A stretch of 23,842 nt of DNA, taken from Clostridia bacterium. GTDB lineage: Bacteria; Bacillota; Clostridia; Oscillospirales; RGIG7773. The notes beneath the pieces were generated by a model. That model had not been told where the DNA came from, did not search any database, and saw nothing but the letters and a program-made list of their open reading frames with translations. Below are positions 1 through 8,861 of the stretch, one piece after another. Location: NCBI GenBank assembly GCA_017554835.1, contig JAFZHO010000037.1:1-23842 (forward strand). Reading direction: 5' to 3'. Both the position numbers and the translations under genes were made by a program. How positions within the stretch are numbered: position 1 is the stretch's first letter; every line of letters starts with the position of its first letter.

Positions 1-24
1 ATAAATTTTTTGCTCTATTGTCAA
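1..24 (-). promoter_or_regulatory. Possible promoter -35 element at the window edge
   Basis: Just downstream of the plsX stop, the minus strand carries a perfect TTGACA hexamer at 19-24. A normal 17-base spacer would place the -10 box across the window edge, so only half of the promoter can be seen. It would drive whatever gene follows plsX on the minus strand. No hairpin terminator for plsX is visible before the edge. A single hexamer can occur by chance. Confidence 0.3.
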
Positions 25-31
25 GAGGATT

Positions 32-1030
32 TTACTGATTTTTTTCTTCGTTTGCAAATTTTTCGATAATTTCCACCACGTTTTCCCTCGTGAAAATAAT
101 CGCCTGATTTATAGCATTTTTAAAAGCAACCTCATCGCAGCTTCCGTGAGCCTTGATAACAGGTTTCAAAACTCCAAGAAGCGGTGCTCCTCCGTGCTCT
201 CTGTAATCCATTTTTTCCTTAAGAGAATAAAGTCCTTTTTTAAGAACAAGGGCGCATAATTTTGACGCTAAATTCTGCTTTAAGATACCCTTTATATTTT
301 TCATCATACTAAGAGCAGTTCCTTCAATGGCTTTTAGAACCAGGTTCCCCGAAAATCCATCAGAAACGTAAACGTCTGCATTACCAAAGGGAACATCTCT
401 TCCCTCAACGTTTCCAATATAATTTATATCAAGGGTTTTCAAAACCTCATTGGTTTTAATTCGTAGTTCATCACCTTTTGTTTCTTCTGTTCCGTTATTG
501 AGAAGACCTACCTTTGGATTTGGAACGCCGATAACTCTCTCCATATAAGCGCTTCCCATAACCGCAAACTGACAAAGCTGCTCAACGGTATTATCCGTAT
601 TTGCGCCGCAGTCAATAAGAAGTTTTTTACCGTTATCAGTTGGAATAAGAGATGCAAGTGCGGCTCTTTTTATGTTTTTGATTCTTTTAACGATAAAGGT
701 TGCACCCATATAAATAGCGCCCGTGCTTCCCGCACTGACAAAAGCATCTGCTTTTCCCTCAGAAACAAGTCGGAAAGCAACTGCCATAGAACTATCCTTC
801 TTTTTTCTGACAACTGACGCGGGGTCATCATCCATTTCGATTATTTCTGATGCTTCTACAAATTCTATATTTTTCTGAGAAATATTATTTTCTTCAAAGA
901 GTTTTTTAAGTTCTTCACTTTTTCCTGCGAGAAGAATTTCAACGCCATATTCGCTAACAGCAGCAGCGCACCCTTTAATAACAGACATTGGCGCATTATC
1001 TCCTCCGTAAGCATCTACGGAAATTCTCAT
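32..1030 (-). CDS. plsX: Phosphate acyltransferase PlsX
   Basis: PlsX converts acyl-ACP and phosphate to acyl-phosphate, the acyl donor for PlsY in phosphatidic acid synthesis, at the inner face of the membrane. The 332-aa protein has the usual family length. It begins [14 protein letters not shown], a variant of the family start MDAMGGDNAP. Other family marks are AGSTGA (100-105), [11 protein letters not shown] (176-186, usually LLNxGxExxKG) and DGFSGN (224-229). The ATG overlaps the trmFO stop as ATGA, and its ribosome binding site (AAAGGAGAGG) lies inside the last trmFO codons, so translation is probably coupled. In Bacillus subtilis plsX sits in the fapR-fabD operon; here it closes the dprA-topA-trmFO block. 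Identification is confident. Confidence 0.95.
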   Translation of the reverse strand: MRISVDAYGGDNAPMSVIKGCAAAVSEYGVEILLAGKSEELKKLFEENNISQKNIEFVEASEIIEMDDDPASVVRKKKDSSMAVAFRLVSEGKADAFVSAGSTGAIYMGATFIVKRIKNIKRAALASLIPTDNGKKLLIDCGANTDNTVEQLCQFAVMGSAYMERVIGVPNPKVGLLNNGTEETKGDELRIKTNEVLKTLDINYIGNVEGRDVPFGNADVYVSDGFSGNLVLKAIEGTALSMMKNIKGILKQNLASKLCALVLKKGLYSLKEKMDYREHGGAPLLGVLKPVIKAHGSCDEVAFKNAINQAIIFTRENVVEIIEKFANEEKNQ

Positions 1031-2328
1031 AATATCCTCTCCTTTAATTCCTCAATTTTATTAAGAGCTCTTTCGGAAATTTTGAGATATCTTTGCTTTT
1101 TATCTCTGACTTTATATCCTAATCCCTCAATAATTCCGAAGTTTATATTCATTGGCTGAAATTTTTTAACGCTTTCATCACTTATATAATGGGAAAGAGC
1201 GCCAAGCGCCGTTTCTTTAGTGAAATCTATTGGCTCTTCTCCTTTAACGATTTTCGCCATATTCACGCCGCAACAAAATCCCGAAGCGGCAGATTCGATA
1301 TATCCTTCTACCCCCGTCATTTGCCCTGCAAACATAATTCTATCATCTTTTTTAAGCCGATAGAATTTATCAAGAAAAACGGGAGAGTTAAGATAGGTAT
1401 TTCTATGCATAACTCCATAACGGACAAATTCAGCGTTTTCAAGTCCCGGTATAAGAGAAAAAATTCTCTTTTGCTCAGGGAAAGTTAAATGCGTCTGGAA
1501 ACCAACGATATTATATAAAGTATCGTCCTTATTATCTCTTCGAAGCTGAACTACGGCATATTCCTCTTTGCCCGTTTTGGGATTTTCAAGTCCCACGGGT
1601 TTCAAAGGCCCGAATAAAAGGGTATCGTGACCTCTTTTTGCCATTACCTCAACGGGCATACAACCTTCAAAAACCTTAAGTTCTTTATCAAAATCATGAA
1701 GCTTTGCTTCCTGACCATTTATAAGCTCGTTATAAAAAACCTCGTATTCTTCCCTTGACATAGGGCAGTTAATATAATCGGCAGTTCCTTTATCGTATCT
1801 TGCTTTATAGAACGCTTTATCAAAATCTATACTCTCTTTCGTTACAATAGGAGCCGCTGCATCGAAGAAATAAAGCCCGTCCCCCGTAATTTTGGAAATA
1901 GATTTTGAAAGTTTATCCGAGGTTAAAGGTCCCGATGCGATAATAACGTATCCCTCGGGGATTTCTGTTACCTCTTCTTCAATTATATTTATATTCTCGT
2001 TTTCTTTTATAACTTTTGTAACAAGTTCTGAAAAGCCCTCTCTATCAACGGCAAGAGCACCCCCTGCGGGAACCTTAGTCGCATCTGCGCATTTTATGAT
2101 AAGCCCGTCAAGCTGCCTCATCTCTTCTTTCAGAAGTCCTACGCCGTTTGTTAGTTCGTTTGACCTTAGAGAATTTGAGCAAACAAGTTCTGCAAAATTA
2201 TTACTTGAATGAGCAGGAGTTTTCATTTTTGGCTTCATTTCATAAAGATTAACCTTAATGCCCCTTTTAGCGAGCTGATAAGCGCACTCGCATCCTGCAA
2301 GTCCGGCACCAATTACCGAAACCGTCAT
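1027..2328 (-). CDS. trmFO: TrmFO, folate/FAD-dependent tRNA U54 methyltransferase
   Basis: TrmFO makes 5-methyluridine at tRNA position 54 (the T-loop) using methylenetetrahydrofolate and FADH2. The 433-aa protein opens with the FAD-binding dinucleotide fold [16 protein letters not shown]. The two cysteines known to be important in the family are present: C50 in [11 protein letters not shown] and C223 in EGCMPVE. The C-terminal part carries a second FAD-contact stretch, [16 protein letters not shown]. An open frame extends upstream to 2355, but I chose the ATG at 2328 because family members start at MTV-VIGAG, GAGGAG lies nine bases upstream of it, and the ATG overlaps the topA stop (ATGA). 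The next gene, plsX, overlaps in the same way. Confidence 0.95.
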   Translation of the reverse strand: MTVSVIGAGLAGCECAYQLAKRGIKVNLYEMKPKMKTPAHSSNNFAELVCSNSLRSNELTNGVGLLKEEMRQLDGLIIKCADATKVPAGGALAVDREGFSELVTKVIKENENINIIEEEVTEIPEGYVIIASGPLTSDKLSKSISKITGDGLYFFDAAAPIVTKESIDFDKAFYKARYDKGTADYINCPMSREEYEVFYNELINGQEAKLHDFDKELKVFEGCMPVEVMAKRGHDTLLFGPLKPVGLENPKTGKEEYAVVQLRRDNKDDTLYNIVGFQTHLTFPEQKRIFSLIPGLENAEFVRYGVMHRNTYLNSPVFLDKFYRLKKDDRIMFAGQMTGVEGYIESAASGFCCGVNMAKIVKGEEPIDFTKETALGALSHYISDESVKKFQPMNINFGIIEGLGYKVRDKKQRYLKISERALNKIEELKERIL

Positions 2329-4430
2329 TTTTTTATACTCCTCTCGTAACTGCATCCTTCGCTATGGCAGACTATTTTTTTCTGCCAGCCCGATTTTATA
2401 AATAATGTTTTCTGACAAACAGGGCAAATCTCCTTTATAGGTTCATCCCAGGACATAAAGTCGCATTTGGGGTAGTTCTGGCAGGAGAAATATTTTTTGC
2501 CCGTTTTACTCTTTCTCTGAACGAGATTTCCGCCGCATTTCGGACATAGCCCCTCAGTTGGAACTACTATTGCCCTTGTATTTTTGCATTCCGGATATCC
2601 TTTACAAGCAAGGAATTTTCCGAATTTTCCTGTTTTGACTACCATTTTATTTCCGCATAATTCGCAGATTTCATCGGTTTCCTCATCAGGAATTTTAACG
2701 AAAGTTCCCTCAAGTTTCTTTTCTGCCTCAGTTAATTCATTTTCAAAAAGGGTATAAAAATCCTTTATAACCCCTTTGAATTTTTCGTCACCGTTTTCAA
2801 CCTTATCAAGATTATTTTCCATATTGGCAGTAAAAGAAATATCAACAATATTAGAAAAATTATCCTTCATAAGTTCCGTTGTTACCTTGCCGAGAGGAGT
2901 TGGAACTAAGTTCTTACCCTCTTTTTCAACGTAGCCCCTCTGGGTAATAGTCGTTATAGTGGGAGCATAGGTGGAAGGTCGGCCAATTCCGTTTTCTTCA
3001 AGGGCTTTGATAAGGGTTCCTTCGGTATATCTTGCAGGTGGTTGAGTGAATTTCTGCTCAGAAGAAAGTTTTAAAAGTTCAAGTTTCTGCCCTATTTCAA
3101 GTTTTGGCAATTTTATATTTTCTTCTTCGGGGTCATCTTTTTTATCCTCATATAAAGCCGTAAATCCGGGGAAGGTAATAACGCTTCCCGATGCTTTGAA
3201 GATATAGTCGTTGGCTTTTATGTCAACGTTTGTCAAATCATATTCCATGCTTGCCATCTGACTTGCAAGAAATCTCTCATAAATAAGTTTATATAATCTA
3301 TACTGGTCTTTTGATAAATCTTCTTTGATTTTTGATGGCTCATATCCTATAACGGTAGGACGGATTGCCTCATGAGCATCCTGAGCACCTGATTTTGTTT
3401 TATAGATTCTTGGAGTTTTTGGATAGAATTTGCTACCGTATTTTTCAATAATGAAATCCTTTGCTTTTTCTCTCTCAGAATCTGCAATACGAAGGGAATC
3501 GGTTCTCATATAAGTAATAAGACCTACCATTCCATCGTTTTTGATATTAACGCCCTCATAAAGTTCCTGAGCAACGCTCATAGTCCTTTTTGAAGACATA
3601 TTTAATCGGCGAAGTGCCTCCTGCTGCAAGGTGGAAGTAGTAAAAGGTGGGGATGGTTTTCTTGATTTTTTGCTTACTTTAATATCAGAAACGATATATT
3701 CCGCATTATTAAGCTTTTCTAATATATCGTTGGCCTGCTTAGAATCAGAAATCTCAATTTTCTTTGATTTGCCGTGGAATTTTGCAGCAAATTCCTTATT
3801 TTTATCATCTTTCAAAAGGGCGGAAATAACGTGGTATTCCTTTGGAATAAACGCCTCGATTTCCTCCTCTTTTTCAACCACGAGTCTCGTTGCTACGCTC
3901 TGAACTCTACCTGCAGAAAGGCCTTTTTTTACCTTTCTCCATAAGAATGGACTAAGTTTATATCCAACGATTCTATCTAATATTCTTCTCGCCTGATAAG
4001 CATCAACAAGGTCCATATCAATTTTTCTTGGATTTTCAAGACCTTTTTTAACGGCTTCTTTTGTTATCTCGTTAAAGGTTACTCTATTTTCCTCATCGGT
4101 TTTGATTCCGAGAATATGAGCAAGATGCCAGGAAATCGCCTCTCCTTCACGGTCAGGGTCGGTTGCAAGATATACTTTGCCAGCGGTTTTGACTTTTGCT
4201 TTAAGTTCTTTGATAAGTTCTGCTTTTCCCCGGATTGGTATATACTTTGGTTCAAAATTATTCTCAATATCTACCCCAAGCTGACTTTTGGGAAGGTCTC
4301 TGATATGACCTTTTGATGCAGTTACCTCATAACCTGAACCTAAATATTTTTTTATTGTTTTTACTTTTGTCGGTGACTCAACTATAATTAGTTTTTTAGC
4401 TGAGGCCGATACTGTTTCTTTCTTTGCCAT
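2325..4430 (-). CDS. topA: DNA topoisomerase I (type IA)
   Basis: TopA relaxes negative supercoils by cutting one DNA strand through a tyrosine. The protein is 701 aa from the ATG at 4430. Visible parts are the N-terminal Toprim domain ([13 protein letters not shown] near the start, then [12 protein letters not shown] with its acidic metal ligands), the clamp domain, the active-site Tyr307 in [13 protein letters not shown], and HEAIRPT. The C-terminus holds three four-cysteine zinc ribbons, at about 588-617, 629-656 and 669-693. A frame-open GTG exists at 4445, but it lies inside the likely ribosome binding site (GGTGGAG, nine bases before the ATG), so the ATG MAKKE start is preferred. The gene follows dprA by 24 bp, a common Firmicutes pairing, and overlaps trmFO by 4 bp. 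Confidence 0.96.
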   Translation of the reverse strand: MAKKETVSASAKKLIIVESPTKVKTIKKYLGSGYEVTASKGHIRDLPKSQLGVDIENNFEPKYIPIRGKAELIKELKAKVKTAGKVYLATDPDREGEAISWHLAHILGIKTDEENRVTFNEITKEAVKKGLENPRKIDMDLVDAYQARRILDRIVGYKLSPFLWRKVKKGLSAGRVQSVATRLVVEKEEEIEAFIPKEYHVISALLKDDKNKEFAAKFHGKSKKIEISDSKQANDILEKLNNAEYIVSDIKVSKKSRKPSPPFTTSTLQQEALRRLNMSSKRTMSVAQELYEGVNIKNDGMVGLITYMRTDSLRIADSEREKAKDFIIEKYGSKFYPKTPRIYKTKSGAQDAHEAIRPTVIGYEPSKIKEDLSKDQYRLYKLIYERFLASQMASMEYDLTNVDIKANDYIFKASGSVITFPGFTALYEDKKDDPEEENIKLPKLEIGQKLELLKLSSEQKFTQPPARYTEGTLIKALEENGIGRPSTYAPTITTITQRGYVEKEGKNLVPTPLGKVTTELMKDNFSNIVDISFTANMENNLDKVENGDEKFKGVIKDFYTLFENELTEAEKKLEGTFVKIPDEETDEICELCGNKMVVKTGKFGKFLACKGYPECKNTRAIVVPTEGLCPKCGGNLVQRKSKTGKKYFSCQNYPKCDFMSWDEPIKEICPVCQKTLFIKSGWQKKIVCHSEGCSYERSIKK

Positions 4431-4454
4431 GAAGGGCTTCTCCACCTTATATAA

Positions 4455-5657
4455 TTATTTTCTCACGTAGTATTTTCCGGGCATCATTTTTATAAGCCCG
4501 TAGATTTCTAAAATAGTAAGAGATGAACTTACTCTTGCAACGTTTTCTCCCGTTATATTTATAATCTCATCAATATGAATGGGTTTATCCGTTATTACAT
4601 CATATATCATTTTCTGCACGTCTGTCAAACTATTTATGAATTTTTGTTTTCTTTCTTCCTCTTCAGAAGAGGTTTTCTTACTGTAATCAACTACTTCGAC
4701 TATATAATTATCTTCCTCTTTTCGTGAGGTTGGAACTATAGTTTCCGTTTCGTCATATTCAATATCAAGCTTATCTCCATACATATAAGTATATTCTTCC
4801 AGAATATCCATAGCGCTCGTAACGAGTTTTGCTCCGTTTTTGATAATCATATTGCAACCCGCACTTTTTTCGCTATCAATATTTCCCGGAACGGCAAAAA
4901 CGTCTCGTCCTTCCTCAAGAGCGCGAGATACCGTTATCATGGCTCCACCTGATTTTGGGCTTTCTACAATAAGAGTTCCATCAGAAAGGCCGGATAAAAT
5001 TCTGTTTCGGATAGGAAAAGAAGCAGGAAGCGCTTTTGTTCCCGGAGGATATTCACTAATGAGAAGTCCGTGCTTTCCGATATAGTCCTGAATTTTTCTA
5101 TGATCAGCCGGATAATAAATATCAAGTCCGTTTGCAAGAACGCTAATATATTTTCCTTTTGCCTTTGCGGCGCCTTCAAGAGCTTTAACGTCTATTCCCT
5201 CAGCAATTCCCGTTATGATAACCGCCCCCGCCTTTGCCATTCTATAAGAAAAAGTACAAGCGGTTTCCTCACCGTAAGGCGTGGATTTTCTCGTTCCAAC
5301 GATAGTTATGCATAACTCGTTATCAAAGTCGAATAACTCTCCTTTGCAATATAATATAATGGGATAATCTGAGATGCTAAGCAATTTTGAAGGATACCCC
5401 TCATCATCATAAGCGAGAATTTTAATCCCTTGCATTTCGCATTTTGCAATTATATCATACTCTTTTTCAAGACTCTTATCAGAAAGATTTATTACGTCTT
5501 CCTTACTAAGATAATCTATTTCTTCAAGGGCATCCCTTTTTAAATCGTAGATAGCTCTGACGTCATAAAACTCATCCAAAATAAGATGAATTTTCTTCTG
5601 ATTATAGGAGAGCTTCTCGCATAGCCATATATGATAAACGTATTTACGAATATCCAT
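4455..5657 (-). CDS. dprA: DNA-processing protein DprA (Smf)
   Basis: DprA protects incoming single-stranded DNA and loads RecA during natural transformation; it is also widespread in species not known to be competent. The 400-aa protein has an N-terminal helical region (about 1-70), a Rossmann-like core with IVGTRKSTPYGE (119-130), ITGIAEGIDVKALEGA (148-163), NGLDIYYPADHR (176-187) and SEYPPGT...FPIRNRI (201-220), and SGGAMITVSRALEEGRDVFAVPGN (236-259). An acidic, probably flexible stretch (290-340) leads to a C-terminal winged helix (344-400) of the kind seen in full-length DprA. GGGAGA lies upstream of the ATG, overlapping the end of the TrmH-type gene, which stops only 3 bp away. No competence gene is visible nearby. 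Confidence 0.94.
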   Translation of the reverse strand: MDIRKYVYHIWLCEKLSYNQKKIHLILDEFYDVRAIYDLKRDALEEIDYLSKEDVINLSDKSLEKEYDIIAKCEMQGIKILAYDDEGYPSKLLSISDYPIILYCKGELFDFDNELCITIVGTRKSTPYGEETACTFSYRMAKAGAVIITGIAEGIDVKALEGAAKAKGKYISVLANGLDIYYPADHRKIQDYIGKHGLLISEYPPGTKALPASFPIRNRILSGLSDGTLIVESPKSGGAMITVSRALEEGRDVFAVPGNIDSEKSAGCNMIIKNGAKLVTSAMDILEEYTYMYGDKLDIEYDETETIVPTSRKEEDNYIVEVVDYSKKTSSEEEERKQKFINSLTDVQKMIYDVITDKPIHIDEIINITGENVARVSSSLTILEIYGLIKMMPGKYYVRK

Positions 5658-5660
5658 TTT

Positions 5661-6434
5661 TTAGATTCTCCCCTTTTCCCACATTATAATTCCCGCGGCA
5701 ACGGAAGCGTTAAGAGACTGAATATTTCCACTCATGGGAATAATGATTTTTTCATCAGAAATAGATAAAATCTCATCTCTGACACCCGATCCTTCATTTC
5801 CAATGATTATAACGGACTTTTTATTTATATCATAGTCTTTTATGCTTATGCTATCTTCCAGAAGAGCAGTGGAAACTATATTATATCCTCGATTTTTATA
5901 ATCTTCAAGAGTGGAAATTATATTTTCGCATAAAAATATCTTATCAAAGGAGACTCCGCCCATACTTGCTTTTACGGTTTTCGGGGAATAAATATCCGCC
6001 GAGTCCTCAGAAATAATAACGGGAATATCAAATGCCGCCGCAGATCTTAAAACGGCACCAACGTTTGTTGGGTCCTGAACTCTATCAAGAGCGATTATAA
6101 AATCCTTTTCAAAATTTCCTTTATTCTCTTTTTTTCTAAAAACGCAGCATATTCCCGTAATAGATTTATTATCGGAAAGTTTTTTCATAATCTGATCGTT
6201 TATGAATAAAATTTCTTTGTTTCTCTTTTCAAGAATATTTATAATTTCCTGATATTTATCTATAAAATCCTTATGAATAAAAATTTCTTCAACTTCAAAA
6301 AAGTTGTTTTCTATAAATTCATATATCATTTTCCAACTATCGCAGATAAAAAGTCCTGTTTCATCTCTATAACTTTTTTTATTAAGTTTTATGGCCTCTG
6401 TAACTTTGATATTATTTTTACTGGTTATTTCCAT
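5661..6434 (-). CDS. TrmH/SpoU-family RNA 2'-O-ribose methyltransferase
   Basis: This is a SPOUT-class methyltransferase that adds a methyl group to a ribose 2'-OH in rRNA or tRNA. All three knot motifs are present: NVGAVLRSA (124-132, catalytic Arg130), IIIGNEGSG (209-217) and SLNASVAAG (240-248). Residues 1-100 resemble the SpoU substrate-binding domain, with an N-terminal stretch (ITSKNNIKVTEAIKL) typical of RlmB-like proteins. The exact RNA position cannot be assigned from sequence. The gene is probably the first of a five-gene operon: an extended -10 promoter lies directly upstream, and dprA starts 3 bp after its stop. The ribosome binding region is AAAGGTAAAAGGA. Length, 257 aa, is normal for the family. 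Confidence 0.9.
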   Translation of the reverse strand: MEITSKNNIKVTEAIKLNKKSYRDETGLFICDSWKMIYEFIENNFFEVEEIFIHKDFIDKYQEIINILEKRNKEILFINDQIMKKLSDNKSITGICCVFRKKENKGNFEKDFIIALDRVQDPTNVGAVLRSAAAFDIPVIISEDSADIYSPKTVKASMGGVSFDKIFLCENIISTLEDYKNRGYNIVSTALLEDSISIKDYDINKKSVIIIGNEGSGVRDEILSISDEKIIIPMSGNIQSLNASVAAGIIMWEKGRI

Positions 6435-6461
6435 TTTCCTTTTACCTTTGCCGTTTTTTTC

Positions 6462-6490
6462 ATTATAGCATTATATTTTCCGTTTTTAAA
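6462..6490 (-). promoter_or_regulatory. Extended -10 promoter for the TrmH-dprA-topA-trmFO-plsX operon
   Basis: The minus strand reads TTTAAA (6485-6490), 17 bases, then TATAAT (6462-6467) preceded by TGC, giving an extended -10 (TGnTATAAT). The -35 overlaps the stop codon of the upstream methyltransferase gene. The predicted transcript would start near 6455 with a leader of about 20 bases. The -10 is a perfect consensus match; the -35 matches 4 of 6. Confidence 0.65.
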
Positions 6491-7634
6491 TATAGGTTTT
6501 TGAAAAAATCTCAATAGAAGGCGTTGCTTCTATCTTTTTAAGAAGATTATAATACTCTTCTTCTGATTTTTTATTGATTTTTCCTGTGTATTTTCCTCGT
6601 ATCATAAGGTTTTTTGGCGTTTCTAAAGGAGAAACAAATTCAACGCAGGAAATATCATATCCCATGCTTTCCGCCTTCAAAACCCTCAAAGAGTCGGTCA
6701 TAATATCATTAAACCTAACGTTGAGAAGATTATGGTTTCTTATTCCTGAAAAATCATCAAATCTATATTTATCAATAAGTTCCTTATGGCAGCAAGGAAC
6801 GCATATAAAAGCATCTGCCTTAGTCCGAAGCGCAACTCCAAGTGCCATATCAGTTGCAATATCGCAGGCGTGGAGAGAAACGCAAAGATGAATTTTCTCT
6901 TCCGGGCGATAGGTTCTCAGATCCCCTTTTATAAAGGTCATATTCTTATAGCCAAGTTCCTCCGCCATTCTTTTGCTCTCTTTTATAACGTTTTCGGAAA
7001 TATCAATGCCCGTAACCTTGCATTTTCGTTTCAAGACTTCACATATATAATAATTAAGAACAAAACTGAGATAACTCTTGCCGCAGGCGCAGTCAATAAT
7101 ATTTATAACGCCGTCTGTTTCTTCTATATAATCTTTAGCAAGCATCAAAAATCTATCAACCTGGTTATATTTATGAATTTTGGAGTTTTTTAGTTTTCCA
7201 TCTTCCGTTAGTATGCCGATAACTTTAAGAAGTTTTTCCGCCTGAGGAAGCTTCAGAATATATTCGTGGTCCTTTAAAAGCGGATTATCGGAACTTTCGG
7301 AAAAATCATTTTTAGAAAGCTCTTTTTTAACAAAAACCCCTTTTTCCGAAGCAGTTATAATAGTTATACCCTGCCTTTCCTCATATGTAAAAATAATTTC
7401 ATCGTATAAAGGGGCCATCTCCCCTATATAATCAGAGATGCCTTTTCCTTTTTTTGAAATATTCATGAAATTAAGAACTATTTCATCGTTTTGTGAAATA
7501 AGAGTTCCTTTATACTCTTTTCTTCCCGAAAGGCAATTTAAACTTCCACCTATAAAAAAATCTTTATTCTCGGTATATTTTTCAATAAGACTATTTATAA
7601 AAAGAGTGATTTTTGGTCCTTGTTTTTTATTCAT
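6486..7634 (-). CDS. Class I SAM-dependent methyltransferase (Methyltransf_32-like)
   Basis: The 382-aa protein has an N-terminal domain of about 150 residues with no motif I recognise, followed by a Rossmann-fold methyltransferase. SAM-binding motif I is IIDCACGKSYLSF (179-191), and the acidic end of strand 2 is GIDISENV (209-216). Motif IV is SLHACD (253-258), followed by CVPCCHKEL (278-286). The HACD and PCCH combination resembles the Methyltransf_32 / METTL25 group, some of which act on RNA or ribosomal proteins, but the substrate here is unknown. GTTAAGGTGATG supplies the ribosome binding site. It lies between the unknown 366-aa gene and the RNA-modification/topA operon, and the -35 of that operon overlaps its stop codon. 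Confidence 0.8.
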   Translation of the reverse strand: MNKKQGPKITLFINSLIEKYTENKDFFIGGSLNCLSGRKEYKGTLISQNDEIVLNFMNISKKGKGISDYIGEMAPLYDEIIFTYEERQGITIITASEKGVFVKKELSKNDFSESSDNPLLKDHEYILKLPQAEKLLKVIGILTEDGKLKNSKIHKYNQVDRFLMLAKDYIEETDGVINIIDCACGKSYLSFVLNYYICEVLKRKCKVTGIDISENVIKESKRMAEELGYKNMTFIKGDLRTYRPEEKIHLCVSLHACDIATDMALGVALRTKADAFICVPCCHKELIDKYRFDDFSGIRNHNLLNVRFNDIMTDSLRVLKAESMGYDISCVEFVSPLETPKNLMIRGKYTGKINKKSEEEYYNLLKKIEATPSIEIFSKTYI

Positions 7635-7653
7635 AATACATCACCTTAACTTA

Positions 7654-7691
7654 TAAATTCCCTGCAATAATTTAATATTACAGGGAATTTA
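7654..7691 (-). terminator. Intergenic hairpin after the 366-aa gene
   Basis: An 11-bp inverted repeat (TAAATTCCCTG / CAGGGAATTTA) with a further partly paired inner stem sits between the 366-aa gene and the methyltransferase gene. On the minus strand the following bases are only moderately T-rich (TTATAAG), so it may be a weak terminator, a processing site or an mRNA-stabilising stem. It ends about 20 bp before the next ATG. Confidence 0.45.
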
Positions 7692-7695
7692 TTTA

Positions 7696-8796
7696 TTATT
7701 CAATAAAAATATACTGTTCCAAATCCTTAGAAGAACGAACTTCATCCACATCAAAGGAATCAATCTCAATAACGGTTTTGCCAATATCGCCAACTTCATA
7801 TTCGAACTCATAATTAACTGCGGGGAATTTGTTTTTTCTACCAAGTTTAATTATATCATATAGGTCGGCTAATACCTCAGTCTTGTTACCCATGTTTTCA
7901 AAGGTTGAGTTAAAATTAACTCTAACAGTAGTGACAAGTTGCTTTCCTTCGTTATCGAATTTTTCTTTTAGCATTCTATAAGTTTTAAATTTACCGTCCC
8001 ATTTCTCCTCGGGATCACTATATCCGCCTGTTCCGATTGCATCATCAAGGTCAATAGCAACATAGCCGATTTTATCCCCATATTTCTCCTCAATAAAGGG
8101 AATATAAACCTCTCTCACGTCAAACTGAGCGAACGAGAAATCAACGTCATCATAGCAATAGAAAGTTCCGTCTGCATATTTTGCCATCATAGCGATAACG
8201 CGGATTTTTGGGTTATCCTTATAATAGAACTGACAAGTCCACTGGTCACCTGACTCGTCGCCTGAATAAAATCCCGTATAAATTTTGAACTTATTATTAT
8301 ATTTTTCATACATATAGTTCTGAACTCTATGATAATACATAAATTCAGTAGCAATATCAGGGTCGGTAACGGTTACGTCGGTATAAGGAACGGGGTCGCC
8401 GAATTTTCCGTAATGAAGATTTTTGTATCTTGGCAAAACGGGAATTGCATCAGGATCATCGTTAAAAACCGTTCCACCCTCGGACTCGGAATTTGATCCA
8501 CCCAAAATAGTAGTTGGCGCAGATGGGTCAACAGACGGTGGAAGAACTATCTCATTATTATTCTGCAGATCGTTCTCCTGGGTAATTTCCTGCTCATTGT
8601 CATCGGAAGTATTAGTATCAAGAGGGTTTTTATCCTCCATAGAAGGAGCCAAAACCTCTGACGAGGGATTAAAAATAAAATCATCTCCCGAAGTATCCTT
8701 TGGCAACATATTAATCAGCACAACAACAAACACCGAGATAAAAATCGCGGCAGCTGCAAATACTGATATAATAATAGCAATTGCTTTTTTGCTCAT
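7696..8796 (-). CDS. Unknown membrane-anchored extracellular protein next to ftsZ
   Basis: I do not recognise this 366-aa protein. Residues 5-31 form one hydrophobic segment after MSKK, so it is probably a bitopic membrane protein or carries an uncleaved signal anchor; no lipobox cysteine is visible. Residues about 32-125 are Asp/Glu/Asn/Ser/Pro-rich and likely disordered. The rest (126-366) looks like one or two folded mixed alpha/beta domains, rich in aromatic and acidic residues, including YYHRVQNYMYEKYNNKF, GFYSGDESGDQWTCQFYYKD and DLDDAIGTGGYSDPEEKW. It would face outwards. AGGAG lies eight bases upstream of the ATG. The ftsZ terminator ends only about 30 bp upstream, leaving little room for its own promoter, so expression may depend on read-through. 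A wall or division role is suggested only by location. Confidence 0.75.
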   Translation of the reverse strand: MSKKAIAIIISVFAAAAIFISVFVVVLINMLPKDTSGDDFIFNPSSEVLAPSMEDKNPLDTNTSDDNEQEITQENDLQNNNEIVLPPSVDPSAPTTILGGSNSESEGGTVFNDDPDAIPVLPRYKNLHYGKFGDPVPYTDVTVTDPDIATEFMYYHRVQNYMYEKYNNKFKIYTGFYSGDESGDQWTCQFYYKDNPKIRVIAMMAKYADGTFYCYDDVDFSFAQFDVREVYIPFIEEKYGDKIGYVAIDLDDAIGTGGYSDPEEKWDGKFKTYRMLKEKFDNEGKQLVTTVRVNFNSTFENMGNKTEVLADLYDIIKLGRKNKFPAVNYEFEYEVGDIGKTVIEIDSFDVDEVRSSKDLEQYIFIE

Positions 8797-8823
8797 AGCT
8801 TTTCTCCTAAAGTATTTAGATTC

Positions 8824-8858
8824 TTAAAAAAGGCACGAAAATTTTTCATGCCTTTTTA
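8824..8858 (-). terminator. Rho-independent terminator after ftsZ
   Basis: On the minus strand AAAAAGGCATGAAAA pairs with TTTTCGTGCCTTTTTT, with one G-U wobble, and ends in a run of Ts. Read on the plus strand the wobble becomes a C-A mismatch, so the structure is built for minus-strand transcripts. It starts four bases after the ftsZ stop and closes the dcw cluster. Confidence 0.8.
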
Positions 8859-8861
8859 TTT

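Noticed and set aside
2326..2355. Longer trmFO start at 2355
   Set aside because: It would add nine residues before the conserved MTV-VIGAG start and ignores the GAGGAG and the ATGA overlap at 2328.
4428..4445. GTG start for topA at 4445
   Set aside because: The codon is part of the apparent Shine-Dalgarno sequence for the ATG at 4430, which gives the normal MAKK-type start.
8423..8827. Plus-strand open frame of 134 codons opposite the unknown 366-aa gene
   Set aside because: The minus-strand frame has a good ribosome binding site, a signal anchor and protein-like composition; the plus frame is Ser-rich and has none of these.
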